Positions 47,533 to 58,385 of a stretch of 64,000 nt of DNA are shown in pieces; the first letter of the stretch is position 1, and every line of letters starts with the position of its first letter. The notes under the pieces were generated by a model. That model was not told the origin of the DNA. It made no database searches and was given only the letters and a program-made list of their open reading frames with translations. The DNA lies in assembly GCF_901709675.1 (NCBI RefSeq), contig NC_051087.1:10504884-10568883 (forward strand). Reading direction: 5' to 3'. The position numbers and the translations under genes are program-made. Source of the stretch: Syngnathus acus. Lineage: Eukaryota > Chordata > Actinopteri > Syngnathiformes > Syngnathidae.

Positions 47533-48594
47533 GTCTTATTTTTACAGGTTTCTACAAAAACAAATTGAGTACAGCATAATTAAATCTGCAACTCAAAACC
47601 TGGTTGATAATTGGTGTCTCTTTTTTCCGTTTAAAATGAGAATGCAATTACATGTACGAGATACAAATGTGAACAATTGAAATCACACGGGATGTATACG
47701 ACGGCCAATACGATAATAATGGGTTTATTACAATGAATGAGGTACTTGTAAACACATTTCTACGGGTTTGATCACACTACGAAGCTGAAAGGTCTGACGA
47801 ATGGTCTACACGTGGAAAATATAAACGCGTATTACATTGAACATTTGAAGTGAACAGAGTAGCTAACATCTTTACATGAGAATTTAACTGTCTTCCTACA
47901 TGTGGTCACGAGAAGATTGCTTAAAGTAAAGAGCCTTTGGAAGATTTAAAAACTCACATGCTGTTGTTCAGCACGCCATTACCACGACCCGGAAGAAGTA
48001 TTAAATTGGGCGGATCATAGCCTGGCGAATCACAAACACGTACAAGTTGTTGACATTTCATTTGGCCAATCAGTGATCGCATTTGGTGATTGTCGTCATT
48101 TTAGACCAATAGTGACAAAGAACACAACTACTCTAAGTAGGCGGGACTTCCTTTCAATTCTAGCATCGTTGAAGGGCACAGTCTTCTCGCAATCTTGTCA
48201 AGGGTCCTCTGCTCAAAGTAATTTTACATATTTGATTTGATGGTTTCTTGTCGTTTTAACTGCATGAATGTCATCACATTCTACTCGCGTAATTTAAAAG
48301 ATCAGGTTGCCTTAATACATTCGCTAGCTAACAATAATGTTGTGTAGACGGCTCACGGTTAGCTTGGTATGCTCATAAGCGTGAGTGACCATCCCGTCAA
48401 TGTCAGGCTGAATGAACTGTGGTTGCAATCCTTCGCTCACAAGAAAAAACAAACTCAGACAAGTGCAGCAATTCCTGGTTTTGACACCAGTATAATTGAG
48501 CTGACATGCTAATAATGCTATAGCTGCATATAGGTGCTAGAATGAGTAATAGAACTTCCAATCCGATCTTTGTGATATAGGTTCACAAACCATC
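47533..48594. promoter_or_regulatory. Bidirectional promoter region of pdcd11 and atp5mk
   Basis: The start codons of the two divergent genes are ~1.06 kb apart. On minus, an acceptor just upstream of the pdcd11 ATG (near 47552) and a donor GTGAGT at 47952-47957 suggest a non-coding first exon from ~48000. On plus, an acceptor at 48580 suggests a 5' non-coding exon for atp5mk. CCGGAAG (ETS/GABP-type) is at 47989-47995, and CCAAT boxes are at 48066-48070 and near 48105. No TATA box is evident. Human PDCD11 and ATP5MK are also head-to-head. Confidence 0.7.
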
Positions 48595-48853
48595 ATGGGA
48601 GGTCATGACGCAGGAACGGCGCACCAGTTCACTGGGTTTGCTAAGTACTTCAACGCCTACACCATGGTCGGCAGGAGAAATGTAAGTAACCGAATCCATT
48701 GCCTGTTATGCAACTCACATTTTAATATACTGTATACATTTGCTTTATGAATTACTTTCACAGTGTGTTTTGGCCACATATGCCACCCTAGCAGCAATCG
48801 GCCTCTTCTTTAAATTGAAGCCCAAGAAACAAGCCGCAGTCACTGGGAAGTAA
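48595..48853 (+). CDS. atp5mk: ATP synthase membrane subunit k (DAPIT/USMG5)
   Basis: Two coding exons, 48595-48681 and 48764-48853, 58 residues, the same length as human. Matching blocks are HQFTGFAKYFNAYTMVGRRN and CVLATYATLAAIGLFFKLKPKK, with one membrane helix in the second. It is a small supernumerary subunit of the mitochondrial F1Fo ATP synthase that supports dimer stability in the inner membrane. A donor GTAAGT soon after the stop and an acceptor near 48946 indicate a 3' UTR intron close enough to the stop not to trigger decay. AATAAA is at 49033-49038. Confidence 0.97.
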
Positions 48854-49311
48854 AATGGGTATAAACAAGTAAGTACCTCTTGACTAATTGTACCAAAACA
48901 CACTTTTGCATTAGTCAACTGTATTGTGCTTGTGTCCTTTACAGATGTACAATTGATTTTTGTCTGCTGGGAGTGGAGTAGGCAGCTGGATGTGCTTGGA
49001 ATATAATGTCTGCTTGGTTTCCTTATGTTATCAATAAAGACCATTGATGCCGAAAACATAAAAACAATTTTTATTTACATGTTTATCTATAAAAACACTA
49101 TAATACAAAAGTGGCATTCACATGTTGAGCTGTGCGCCTAATTATTTCTAACTTAGTCATCAGTTACAATGGCACCGTATTAGGACATTGTATTTAGGTC
49201 CTCCATCACGGTCAAATTTAAGAGTTGACGAATATCAAACATTTATCATCAGAGCTTGTCACACTGTCCAAAAATATCAAAATGATTTCAAGCTAAATTC
49301 AGTTAAAAGTC
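48854..49311. other. Convergent 3' UTRs of atp5mk and taf5
   Basis: atp5mk AATAAA at 49033-49038 (plus) and a taf5 signal (TTTATT at 49070-49075 on plus) lie ~35 bases apart, so the two transcripts likely overlap or abut at their 3' ends. Confidence 0.7.
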
Positions 49312-52300
49312 TTATGGATTATAGCCACCTGCTGCCAAGAGCAGATTTCTGCGAGTGAAGTGAAGGTGAAGGACAGGTGAGGATTTAGTTGTGTAGCAGC
49401 CAAGCAGAAGCTCCTGTGAGTTATCCTGTAAATGAACGTGTCCTGTAGTTGCGGTGAAGTCGTCCGTCTCCAAATCATCGAATGCTTTCGTGGCATTCCA
49501 CAGGCGAACAGTGTTATCCATAGAGCCTGCGAGACACAAGATTCATGTGTATTATACATTATAAATATACAGTGTAGAAATTAACCATCCCTGAAAAGGG
49601 AGTTGAACCCTAAATTATCACATTTATGCATTTTCTTAAATTTATTAGACACATCTCTCGATTGAAAACTAAGCATGCACTGATCTGTATATTTCTGTCA
49701 CGCATGCAAAAAGCGATGTCAGCATGAAATCGGTGCCAAGACAGTGTTGCACATCTTGACCTCTATTTGTTATATCAGTTGAAACATTTGCAAATGTCTG
49801 TTTTTGCGTTGGAAAACAGCAATCAACATTTTGACCTGTTTTCTGACATGTTATGGACCAAACAGTAATTATCAATTTTAAATAATGCCCTGTCTTTTAA
49901 TCTGATTCATCCATTAATTGCCAACATAATCGACATATTTATTGACTACGCACCAGAGGCAAGAATTTCACCATCCCTGCTGAACTTCAGAGAGTAGATG
50001 GTATCTGTATGGCCTTTGAGCTCTCCAATCATGAGTCCGTGACCAATGTCCCAAAGAAGAACTCTGCCATCAGTAGCCCCCGAAGCCAAAAACTTCCCGT
50101 TGGGAGAGAATGTCAGAGCATGGATTGGACCCTACAAAATGCGGTACAACGATGTTAGACTTGTCTTCCGCAACACAGATTTAAAAGACACAATACATCA
50201 AATACACATTCAGAAAAGTAAGAGTTTCAAAAAAAAAAAGTACCTTGTGACCAGTGAAGATGCGAACACAGTTTCCATTCAGGACATCCCACAGGCGGAT
50301 CGTACGATCAGAAGAACCCGTGGCCACGTAATTGGAGTTGGGATGGAAGCGGGTGCAAGTGATGTCCGCCAGGTGACCAGCAAACATCCGCAGAGGTTGA
50401 TAATGATCTGTAACCCACAGACTGAAGAGGGACATATTAGATGTGATTGATGATTTCTTTGGCAATCTTTTGCACAATTGAAATCGAGAGACCCGTTCTC
50501 ATATGGAAAACAATAACAAACCGATTACGCTCATGTTGTTTCTTAATGCGCTGGTCAAACTTTTTAATATTTGCCAGAGGTGTAAGAGAAGGAAAGTTGG
50601 CAAAATTGCTCCACCCTATTGTGAATGAAAACGCTGGTTTCAACTACAAAAAAATACTTAAAAACAAAATCAGATAAACTCAAATTATCAATAAATTCCA
50701 TTAATTCACCAGTCTGAGAGTGGATCTTTGCACCTGCTTCAAGGTGTCACACAAACATGATTGATCTTCAAAATGGGTGAGGCAAACATGTGTCCACAAT
50801 TCTTACCGGGCAACTCTGTCATGTCCCCCGGAGACAAAATAGTAGCCATGAGGAGAAAACTGGGTGTCCCACACAGGGTAGTTGTGGCCTTTGTAGCCCA
50901 CCAGGCAGGTGAAGGTTTGGAGACTCCACAGCCTCACTGTGCCATCTTCAGAACTCGACAGCAGGTAGTTCCTAAACGTGCACCTCAGTCGTTATTACAC
51001 GGATCATATAGTGCTCATGTCTTTTGTGCCGAAGCAGATCATTCAGGACGGCAGGGGTATCCGTGCTTTTTACCTGTCTGGGCTGAAGCTAATACCATAA
51101 ACAGGACCACTGTGCCCGTACAGGAGCTTGGACTCGCTCGCTGTCTTTTCATCCATGATCCTCTCCAGTACATCATCTGACTCTTTATCAATCAGGTTTA
51201 AGTCTTTGGCAAGAGAAACAATGCCAAGTTAGCTCCATTGCACAAAATACTTTGCCTGATGATCAAATCTTGGCCCGCGATACAACTGTTAGGCAAACTA
51301 TTGGCGCTGGGCCAATCTTAGTTTCCAACTGTTTTTTTTGCCGACTGCTATTGTTTACTCACTGTACCTGCTGCAGACTTGACTTTGCGTAGTTTTTTCG
51401 GAGTGACACTCCACACTCTGACTGAGGAGTCAGCGAAGCCTCCTGCAATTAAACTGGAGTCATCCGTGAAGTCTACAGCAGTTAAACCCTGCAGGAAACA
51501 TTGAGGAATAAATCAGGATACAACAATTGAGTTTATGTTTACCGGACTTGAACTCCGACTTGAAAGTGAGTAGAAGAGATTCAGACCTGGTATGCGTTGA
51601 GAAAAGAGTAGAAGCAAACAGAAGGGAGGTTATCTGGTCCCAGTCGGATCCTCTTGGTGGCCTCCTTCATGTACATGATTTTGTCCAATTTGTCCGAGTC
51701 TTTTAGTTCCGGAAGAGGTATCCTGAGAAACACAGTGCACTTTTCAGGAAATGCAGGAGGCTTGCATTGACGCTCGAAATAGTTTCAATAAAGTGAATCT
51801 TTTCTAAAACAATGACAAAGGAATCTATACCTTGTTTGTGATGGTGCATTGGGATCCTGCTTCTTGCTCTTGGAGCCCATGCTGTCCTTTTTAGGTTTCT
51901 TCTTCTTGGGTTTGCCCTCCTCGTTCTCTGCTTCCTCATCCTCATCATCGAGCGGCAGTTCGATTTCCGGTTCCTTAAGCAAGCCATAAAAAACCTGGAA
52001 GGAGGTGAATAAAAAAATCAGTTGGCAGCCTGTTACAACAGGTCTACTATTTAATTAGTACTTTTCAGACAAATTGAATTGTATTCAGTATGTGTGTTAC
52101 TCGCTTATAGACAGACTACTGACTTAGAGAAAACTATTTTAATTCTTATCTTTTAGGCTTTATGAACAACATGCTAACCTTTGCCTTATTGGCCTCTCTC
52201 TTGCCCTCTCCAGCCAAACTACCAGACATGGCATCGATCTGGCTCTTGCTTCGTGGCATGCCATCAAAGATGTCAATGTAGAGGTGCTCTTGGATGATAT

Positions 52301-53837
52301 TCCAGATCTGGTTGTTCTGGCGCTCTTGCAGGTGCCTCTTGAGCAATTGGTAGGAGTCCCGAGAGATGCGCAGGACAAACTTGCTGGTGCGAAAGTCGAG
52401 CAGAGTCTCGTTGCCTCTCATGTGCTCCCTTTTTGTCAAACCTGACAAGACTTGAAGGTCATCTCTGTAATAACATTCTTGATCCCCGCTAAACCTGAGA
52501 TGGGTGGGCAGCAGGTTATTAAAATGGCAAGCGCAATAGGAAAACAAAACAAATAATGACAAGAAAACTCACTTTTCAAAAAACGCCTTGGCTTCATTCT
52601 CATGGTTGTTGTATACCAGTTCCAGGTACATGTGCACAAAGAGTGGGTAGAAAACCTGGGACAGTTCTGCTCGATGACAGTCCAAAACTGTCTCTATAAA
52701 CTTTTTTAAGCCGTTGTAATAAACCTCATAGAGAGTTGGGTCTCCCTGTTGGCTGTAAGCAGATAAAACTACACTCACATCTGGTTGGTCCTCTGCAGGT
52801 GGAGCTGAAACACAAGTTAGTATTCAATATTAGCATATAATATATAGTATAATAAAAACGCCTGCAGTCACTGGCAAATCAACTGGACTGCAAATCGAAA
52901 TACTTAGGAAGTTAGCAACTCTAATCAAAGTAGAAATGAACTTTCTTTCATTCAAATTTATAGTTCATTTGCCTTCGTTCGTCCATGAGTCTAATTTAAA
53001 AGTCCAACACATTCAAGCATAGTAGTTATTGTAAAACAGATGAATTTGTTGGTTGTGTTTGTTGAAAAACATATGGGAAAGGCACCTTTGAAAAAAATAA
53101 TCGCATATTAAATCGCAAAATGGGGGTGGTGCTAAATTAGATTATTTTTCAAAATCGTCTACCCCGAATTTTTGTCTATTCGCATACATCTAATGGGCTG
53201 TACGAAGGAAAAAAATATTAAGTATTATTGGCTACAGTCCACCTCAAATGAATGGGACATAATATCCTCTGTGTAGAACTAAATGAATGCACAGAAATCG
53301 AAATGTGTATGAGGGATACTAAATATTATTACAAAAATAGTACGTATAAGATCATACACGTTAGTGTTTCGTAAAATGGAAATCACAAAACAAAACAAAA
53401 TCTTTGTGTGCAAAGTTGTATCACGCACCTTTGACTGGCGCCTGAGTTTCGGAAGAGGATGTCACTCGGCTCAGTAGAGAGTTGGCATCTAGAGCTCCTT
53501 CTTCCACCGTTCCTGATGCACCTCCAGATACCGAGGACGTATCACCAGCCTTGGAATCGAAAAAATCCTGCGGTAATCCAGCTTCTCGACGCAAAATGTC
53601 GACAGACTCGGACAGTTGGTTCTTTTTAAGGAATTGCAGAATTGCCAGCAGCGTCTGCTTCTCTTCCAGGGTTCCTGTTGCGGCTTTGTTACTTCCAACC
53701 GAAGCACCGGACACTGGGGACGCAGAAAGTACCCTTCCATCATTTGCGTTGTTGTTTACGACGGCATCAACGGGTGGTTCCGTTTTAATGTCCTTTATTT
53801 CAACAGCGTCGGCCATACCGCCTTGTACGGCCGCCAT
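49312..53837 (-). CDS. taf5: TATA-box binding protein associated factor 5
   Basis: Eleven minus-strand exons: 53429-53837, 52573-52804, 52179-52494, 51831-51994, 51587-51722, 51368-51488, 51074-51203, 50807-50971, 50244-50421, 49954-50131 and 49312-49526, exactly 748 codons (747 residues; human about 800, mostly a shorter N-terminal tail here). The start MAAVQGGMADAVEIK is chosen to match the vertebrate MAA start. A LisH-like helix region (KQTLLAILQFLKKN) is followed by the conserved N-terminal TAF5 domain (VLSAYSQQGDPTLYEVYYNG, HMYLELVYN) and a charged linker (GKPKKKKPKKDSMGSKSKKQ). Six to seven WD40 repeats follow (YGHSGPVYGISFSPD, GHLADITCTRFHPNS, GHTDTIYSLKFSRD). TAF5 is a core scaffold of TFIID in RNA polymerase II initiation. 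Confidence 0.97.
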
Positions 53838-53850
53838 TTTCGAAATGAAC

Positions 53851-53862
53851 TGCGCATGCGCA
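53851..53862. promoter_or_regulatory. NRF1 binding site in the taf5 5' region
   Basis: TGCGCATGCGCA is a perfect palindromic NRF1 consensus, 14 bases upstream of the taf5 start codon. Confidence 0.75.
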
Positions 53863-53909
53863 ATAGTACCAAAAGGTAAAGCCCTCGTGATGCAACATAT
53901 TACCATTTG

Positions 53910-53914
53910 ATTGG
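53910..53914 (-). promoter_or_regulatory. CCAAT box upstream of taf5
   Basis: ATTGG on plus reads CCAAT on the taf5 strand, in GATAGCCAATC, about 75 bases upstream of the start codon. Confidence 0.5.
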
Positions 53915-53919
53915 CTATC

Positions 53920-56900
53920 TATGCGGTATGTCAATACAAGACACCGCTATGGTCACATGCCACAATGCCCTTAAAAAATCACTATCCCATCCTGCAAAGT
54001 GAGTTACGCGATTTGTTTTTGAACAATGTGCAAAGACTGAGTAATGCATAGTTTTTTTTTTTTCATGTCTGAGGTATTAGGACAAAGGTTTAAAACATTA
54101 ATTTACACAAATATGATATATAAAAAAGCTTAAACATGGTATTTTGTCATCTCTTGAAGATGTTGCAGGAATGTAAAGCTCTGAAGTTGGAAAATGAATT
54201 GAAAAGGTGTGTATCTTGTGTTGGAGTCTCAATATGTAGTGTTATTATCATTTTTTTTGTACTTCTTCCCTCTCCTTTCAGCATGTAAACTTTGTTGAAC
54301 TATGATATGTATATGTCTTTCCTCTAAATATTTATTTTTATCTTGTAATGTGTTCACCTAAATTACTTTGTGTATGAAGTGCGCTATAGAGATTCCTTCA
54401 TTTCTTATAAGTAATAATGGAGGTACATACTTAACCTGAGCTTAAATGAAGTTTTAGCTCACTGTCTCAGCGTGTAATTTATGTTTACATATTTTATGGC
54501 ATGTTCCATTTCATACCAGGTGGGGGCAGTTTAGTCACACATCACCCATTCCCACCCACCACCCCAGCCCCAACACAATGACCTTCTTTACAAAGGTGTC
54601 AAAGGGGGAAAAAAGCAAATGCTGTCATCCATTTCTAAACAGATCAATATTTCACCAGGTGAAATTCAGCCAAGTCATCACATTTATTCCAACACACCAT
54701 TCTTTTGTCACCCTTTCCAGTCAACATATTACGTGCGTTTTTTCTTGTGCATTTTACTTCTTAAAATTGGAAAATTCAGTTTTATTGTACATTATTTCAT
54801 TTTGTTTTCAACTTAATGCATGCAGTAACTCAGCACTCTTGATTTTTCAGTATCATGCAAATATTTTCGATGACACACACAACCACTTCATATAGATTCT
54901 TTATACATGCACGCATATCCAAGGTTATTATATGTGTGCATTTACTGCCTCTCATGTTCAAACTACACGCTATGGGACAAAAGAGGGTTTTCAGCCCAAG
55001 CGGTAGGGTGTTGTATAACATTGCAGGGGGGGTCTCAGTGTGCTGGAGAGATGGGGGTTGTGGGAGACACGCAAACATCAGCAATTCAGGGCGTGGTCAG
55101 AGCATACCCTCTCTTTAGGTCGTCCATTAAAAAAACAGATTAGCTATGGTAATATCATTTTTCCGATTGCAGTTTTGCATTTAAATCTAAAAAATGTCCC
55201 AAGAAATCAAGGACAGGCTGATGTGAGATTTTTTTAAAATAAATAGAAGCAAACATTTACACACAAATGAATCACTTTATAAAGCACTGCGATCCACAGC
55301 ACCGCATCTGAAAGCACATATCCTGCAGAAATGAAAAGGAGGTATGTTAATAATAAATGTAAAACAATGTATTCCCAATTTTCTTTTGAGGGGTAAAGGG
55401 GAATTACGGCTGGAACTCTGTGTTCTGAATTGTCAATACAGTATGTGGACATTGAAAATTGATTGAGCAGTCATTCCATGTTATGTACAACTGCTCACAT
55501 GGTCTTCATGAAAACCAAGAAATGGCTGAGGGAGGAGGTGAGAGGCACGTGTTCATCCGTCCCCTCCCTTCACACCTCACTGGTGACTTCACTGCATGTT
55601 GCCTCGTCTTTCTGTCTTTATCTGGAGGCAGCAGGGTGTGGCGTCATCCAGCACTGTCAGCTTTGTACACAAAACAGAAATTACAGCCACTTCTTAAAAT
55701 TCATCTCAATTTATGTAAACATAATATCTTCAGATTATAGAATTCAATCATGTAAATAAGCAAATGTGCACTATGAAATCTTGTTCAAATTAAGAATGTC
55801 CTCTATGAAATAGTTGAGGGTCAAGAACAAAAATATACGATCTAGTATCCAAATTGAGGCATATCTCAAAGTATATTTTATGCCCATAGGCTGTGAAATA
55901 TTTATAATCCAAGCTGCGCAGAACAATGTGTGAGGATGCAGATCTTGTGGGGGCACAGGGTAGGGCGTGGCAGGACTACAGAGCTTTTATTTCTGTTCCA
56001 TCTTGCAGTGATAAGAGGTGCTGCATGCATGTGCCGCATGATGGTCACTTTAGACCAATTCATCGTTTTCACGCTATCAGTTCATACTTCCATGCATCTG
56101 TCATTTGTGCGTGAATTACAATTTGTCGACATTGCCATTATATTATCTGGAGGATTTCCCACCGCTTTCTTTGTTTGGATGTTTTCCAGATAACCAATGT
56201 GATGACAATCAAACTCAGCTTCCCTGCAACTCACCAAGTTTTGTTGCGTGATGTTTTTATAGCAGCAGAGCTTGGCAGACTGGTCAGAGAAACTCAACTG
56301 TCATGCTTACAAGCAAATTTAGGTGGTGCATTAATTTGCGCCTTTTGGAATATACTCTGGCTGCAGGTCTTTGAACTGTAAACGGTCAGGCAGCGCAACT
56401 GAAACCCCCTGTGGTGATGCAGGTGTAAATAATTCATAAGCTGAGACTCAGAAGAGAGAGAAATTGCTCAAGTAGAAGAGAGGAGCGAAAGAAGTGGTGG
56501 GGAGAGGCTGCATAGTGGGTGGGGGTCAGGGGATAGGAAGGGCGGGGCATCTGGAGGGAGGCAATGCCGTGCTGAAGGTGGGGTACCCTCAGAAACCGTG
56601 AGAAGACGAAATGCTGAAATGAAGCAGCAAATAAGAACAAACTGTCCACGAGTCTCCAGTGTGATGATTTTTTTTTTTTTTTTAAAGAAAGGTTCCTTTA
56701 TCATTGGAGCCTTTTTTTGTCAGTTTCTTTCTCTGACATGCAGTACAAGGAAATGCAGTGGTGGTCTTATTTGTCTCTGTATGTGCATGAAGAAAAATTA
56801 GAGCCTATTGCGCACCCAGGCAGAATAATGGGTGTGACGGCAGAGCACTGGCACAGGAGCTTCTATTTGGGTGATGAAATGTAAGGGTCTGCATTATTCA

Positions 56901-57140
56901 TTACTGACCCAACTGGAGAAGGGGATCCTGCACGAAGGTTGTCGACTGTCAGCCTTAAAGGCAGGCTAGCAAGAGCGTGCCCTTACAATAGCTGGGAAGA
57001 AGAGGAAGGGCACATGTAGCAGTAAGGGTACATGTAGCAACATGACAAGTGACTGCCATCTTAGTGGCATTTTCTTCAAAACAATGAGCACTTAAAACAC
57101 TTAAGTAAATAGTCCTTATTAAAAAAAAAGATGAACAAAC
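53920..57140. other. Intergenic, no gene recognised
   Basis: AT-rich with scattered short open frames that lack splice signals or family similarity. A T-run sits near 56670. I see nothing that supports a gene or RNA. Confidence 0.5.
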
Positions 57141-57143
57141 ATG

Positions 57144-57323
57144 TACACCCTTAAAATGCTGGGTTAAAAACAACCCAATTTGGGTTAGAAATGGACCAAA
57201 TTCCTAGGTTGTTTTTGCTCAAAACAAAACAATGCAATAATTTTTGTCTTTTTTGCAAAACAACCCAAGAAGTTGGGTCAATTTGACCCAATTGGTCGAT
57301 TTAATTTTTAACCCAGCAGTGTA
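57144..57323. mobile_element. Palindromic MITE-like fish repeat
   Basis: The left end reads TGCTGGGTTAAAAACAACCC and the right end reversed reads TGCTGGGTTAAAAATTAAAT, with internal AACCCAA/TTGGGTT repeats. This is a recurrent short inverted-repeat element in fish genomes (recalled). A target duplication is not certain. Confidence 0.65.
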
Positions 57324-57578
57324 AAGGATATACAGTATATGAGTTATTTTACTCCCAATATTGTTCTTACAATGGACGGTGGTCTTAAAGTGGACTCACG
57401 CTAACAGTAACTATGTTAAAAAAACCTCAGTTCTGGTGACGTCACACAATCTGTATAATTTCATTATTAATTTGCAGTGCCCAATTATACGAGTGAAAGA
57501 ATTACCATCCATTTGTGCACAGCTCTATTAGTATTTATATATGCAGTATATGCACAGTTGCATGATTGCAATCATTTA

Positions 57579-57675
57579 GAAAAAAAAATAGAAAAATTAA
57601 AGAATCATCATAAACCATGGTTTATGAATGGTTTATGATGATTCTTTCATTTTTTTATTTTTCTATTTTTTTTTT
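57579..57675. repeat. Long near-perfect hairpin
   Basis: Bases 57599-57617 pair perfectly with 57629-57647 (19 bp, 11-base loop). The outer A-rich and T-rich arms extend the pairing, with one bulge. A nested 18-bp perfect palindrome occupies 57608-57625. Confidence 0.85.
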
Positions 57676-57727
57676 TCAAAATATTATTTGTACATTTTAA
57701 AGAAACATTGACTTGATAACAGACAAT

Positions 57728-57759
57728 ACACACGTACACACGCACGCACGCACACACAC
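57728..57759. repeat. (CA)n-type microsatellite
   Basis: Short mixed ACAC/ACGC repeats. Confidence 0.8.
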
Positions 57760-58279
57760 TATTTATTTTTTCATAAACAAACATAATTCTTCTAATAGTG
57801 CACAAAAGTTATTAACATGCATTTAGTGTCAATTTGTGCTGATTTCAGCAGGGTAGTTGCAGTGGCCACTGAGCTCTAAATGTGTGAATACATTTATGAA
57901 AAAAACAGATAATAATTGATAATAAATTATCGGTTTTCTTTTTCAAGGGTGGAAGCTGTATTAAGTGAAAAAACTGGAGGACACCTCTTGAAGGACATTT
58001 AGGATAATTAACTGGCTGATAAAGGTCGGCACACATATTTGATCAATTTGTAAAACCCAAACCTAGTCTTGAGCTCCTTGGATGTTTAATCTTAGAGCAC
58101 CTCTACGTTGAAGGTTATCGGTCCGTTTGGGTTGGAAGGTAATAGGGTGGATTATGGAAGATTTACTCATTACATTGCCTTAGCTAAATGAAATAGATTT
58201 ACAAAAATCATCTAAATGCTCAAAAGTTCATCGTGTTTTAATGACAAAAACAAGAAGAGGATGTTTTCCTTTGTTACAG

Positions 58280-58385
58280 CCAGTCCTTGTCACCAGAGGG
58301 ACGGGCAGGTGGACGGGCTGATGGGAATGTCCTCCGGGAGTGACTCCTCTGGCAGACAGACGTGTGGTTGCATATGCGCAGCCTG
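58280..58385 (+). other. Orphan exon candidate
   Basis: A 106-base stretch is bounded by a good acceptor (CCTTTGTTACAG) and donor (GTAAGA), with one open phase encoding about 34 residues (starts SPCHQRDGQVDG, contains SSGSDSSGRQTC). It is GC-richer than its surroundings. No partner exon or family match is recognised, so this could be chance. Confidence 0.2.
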
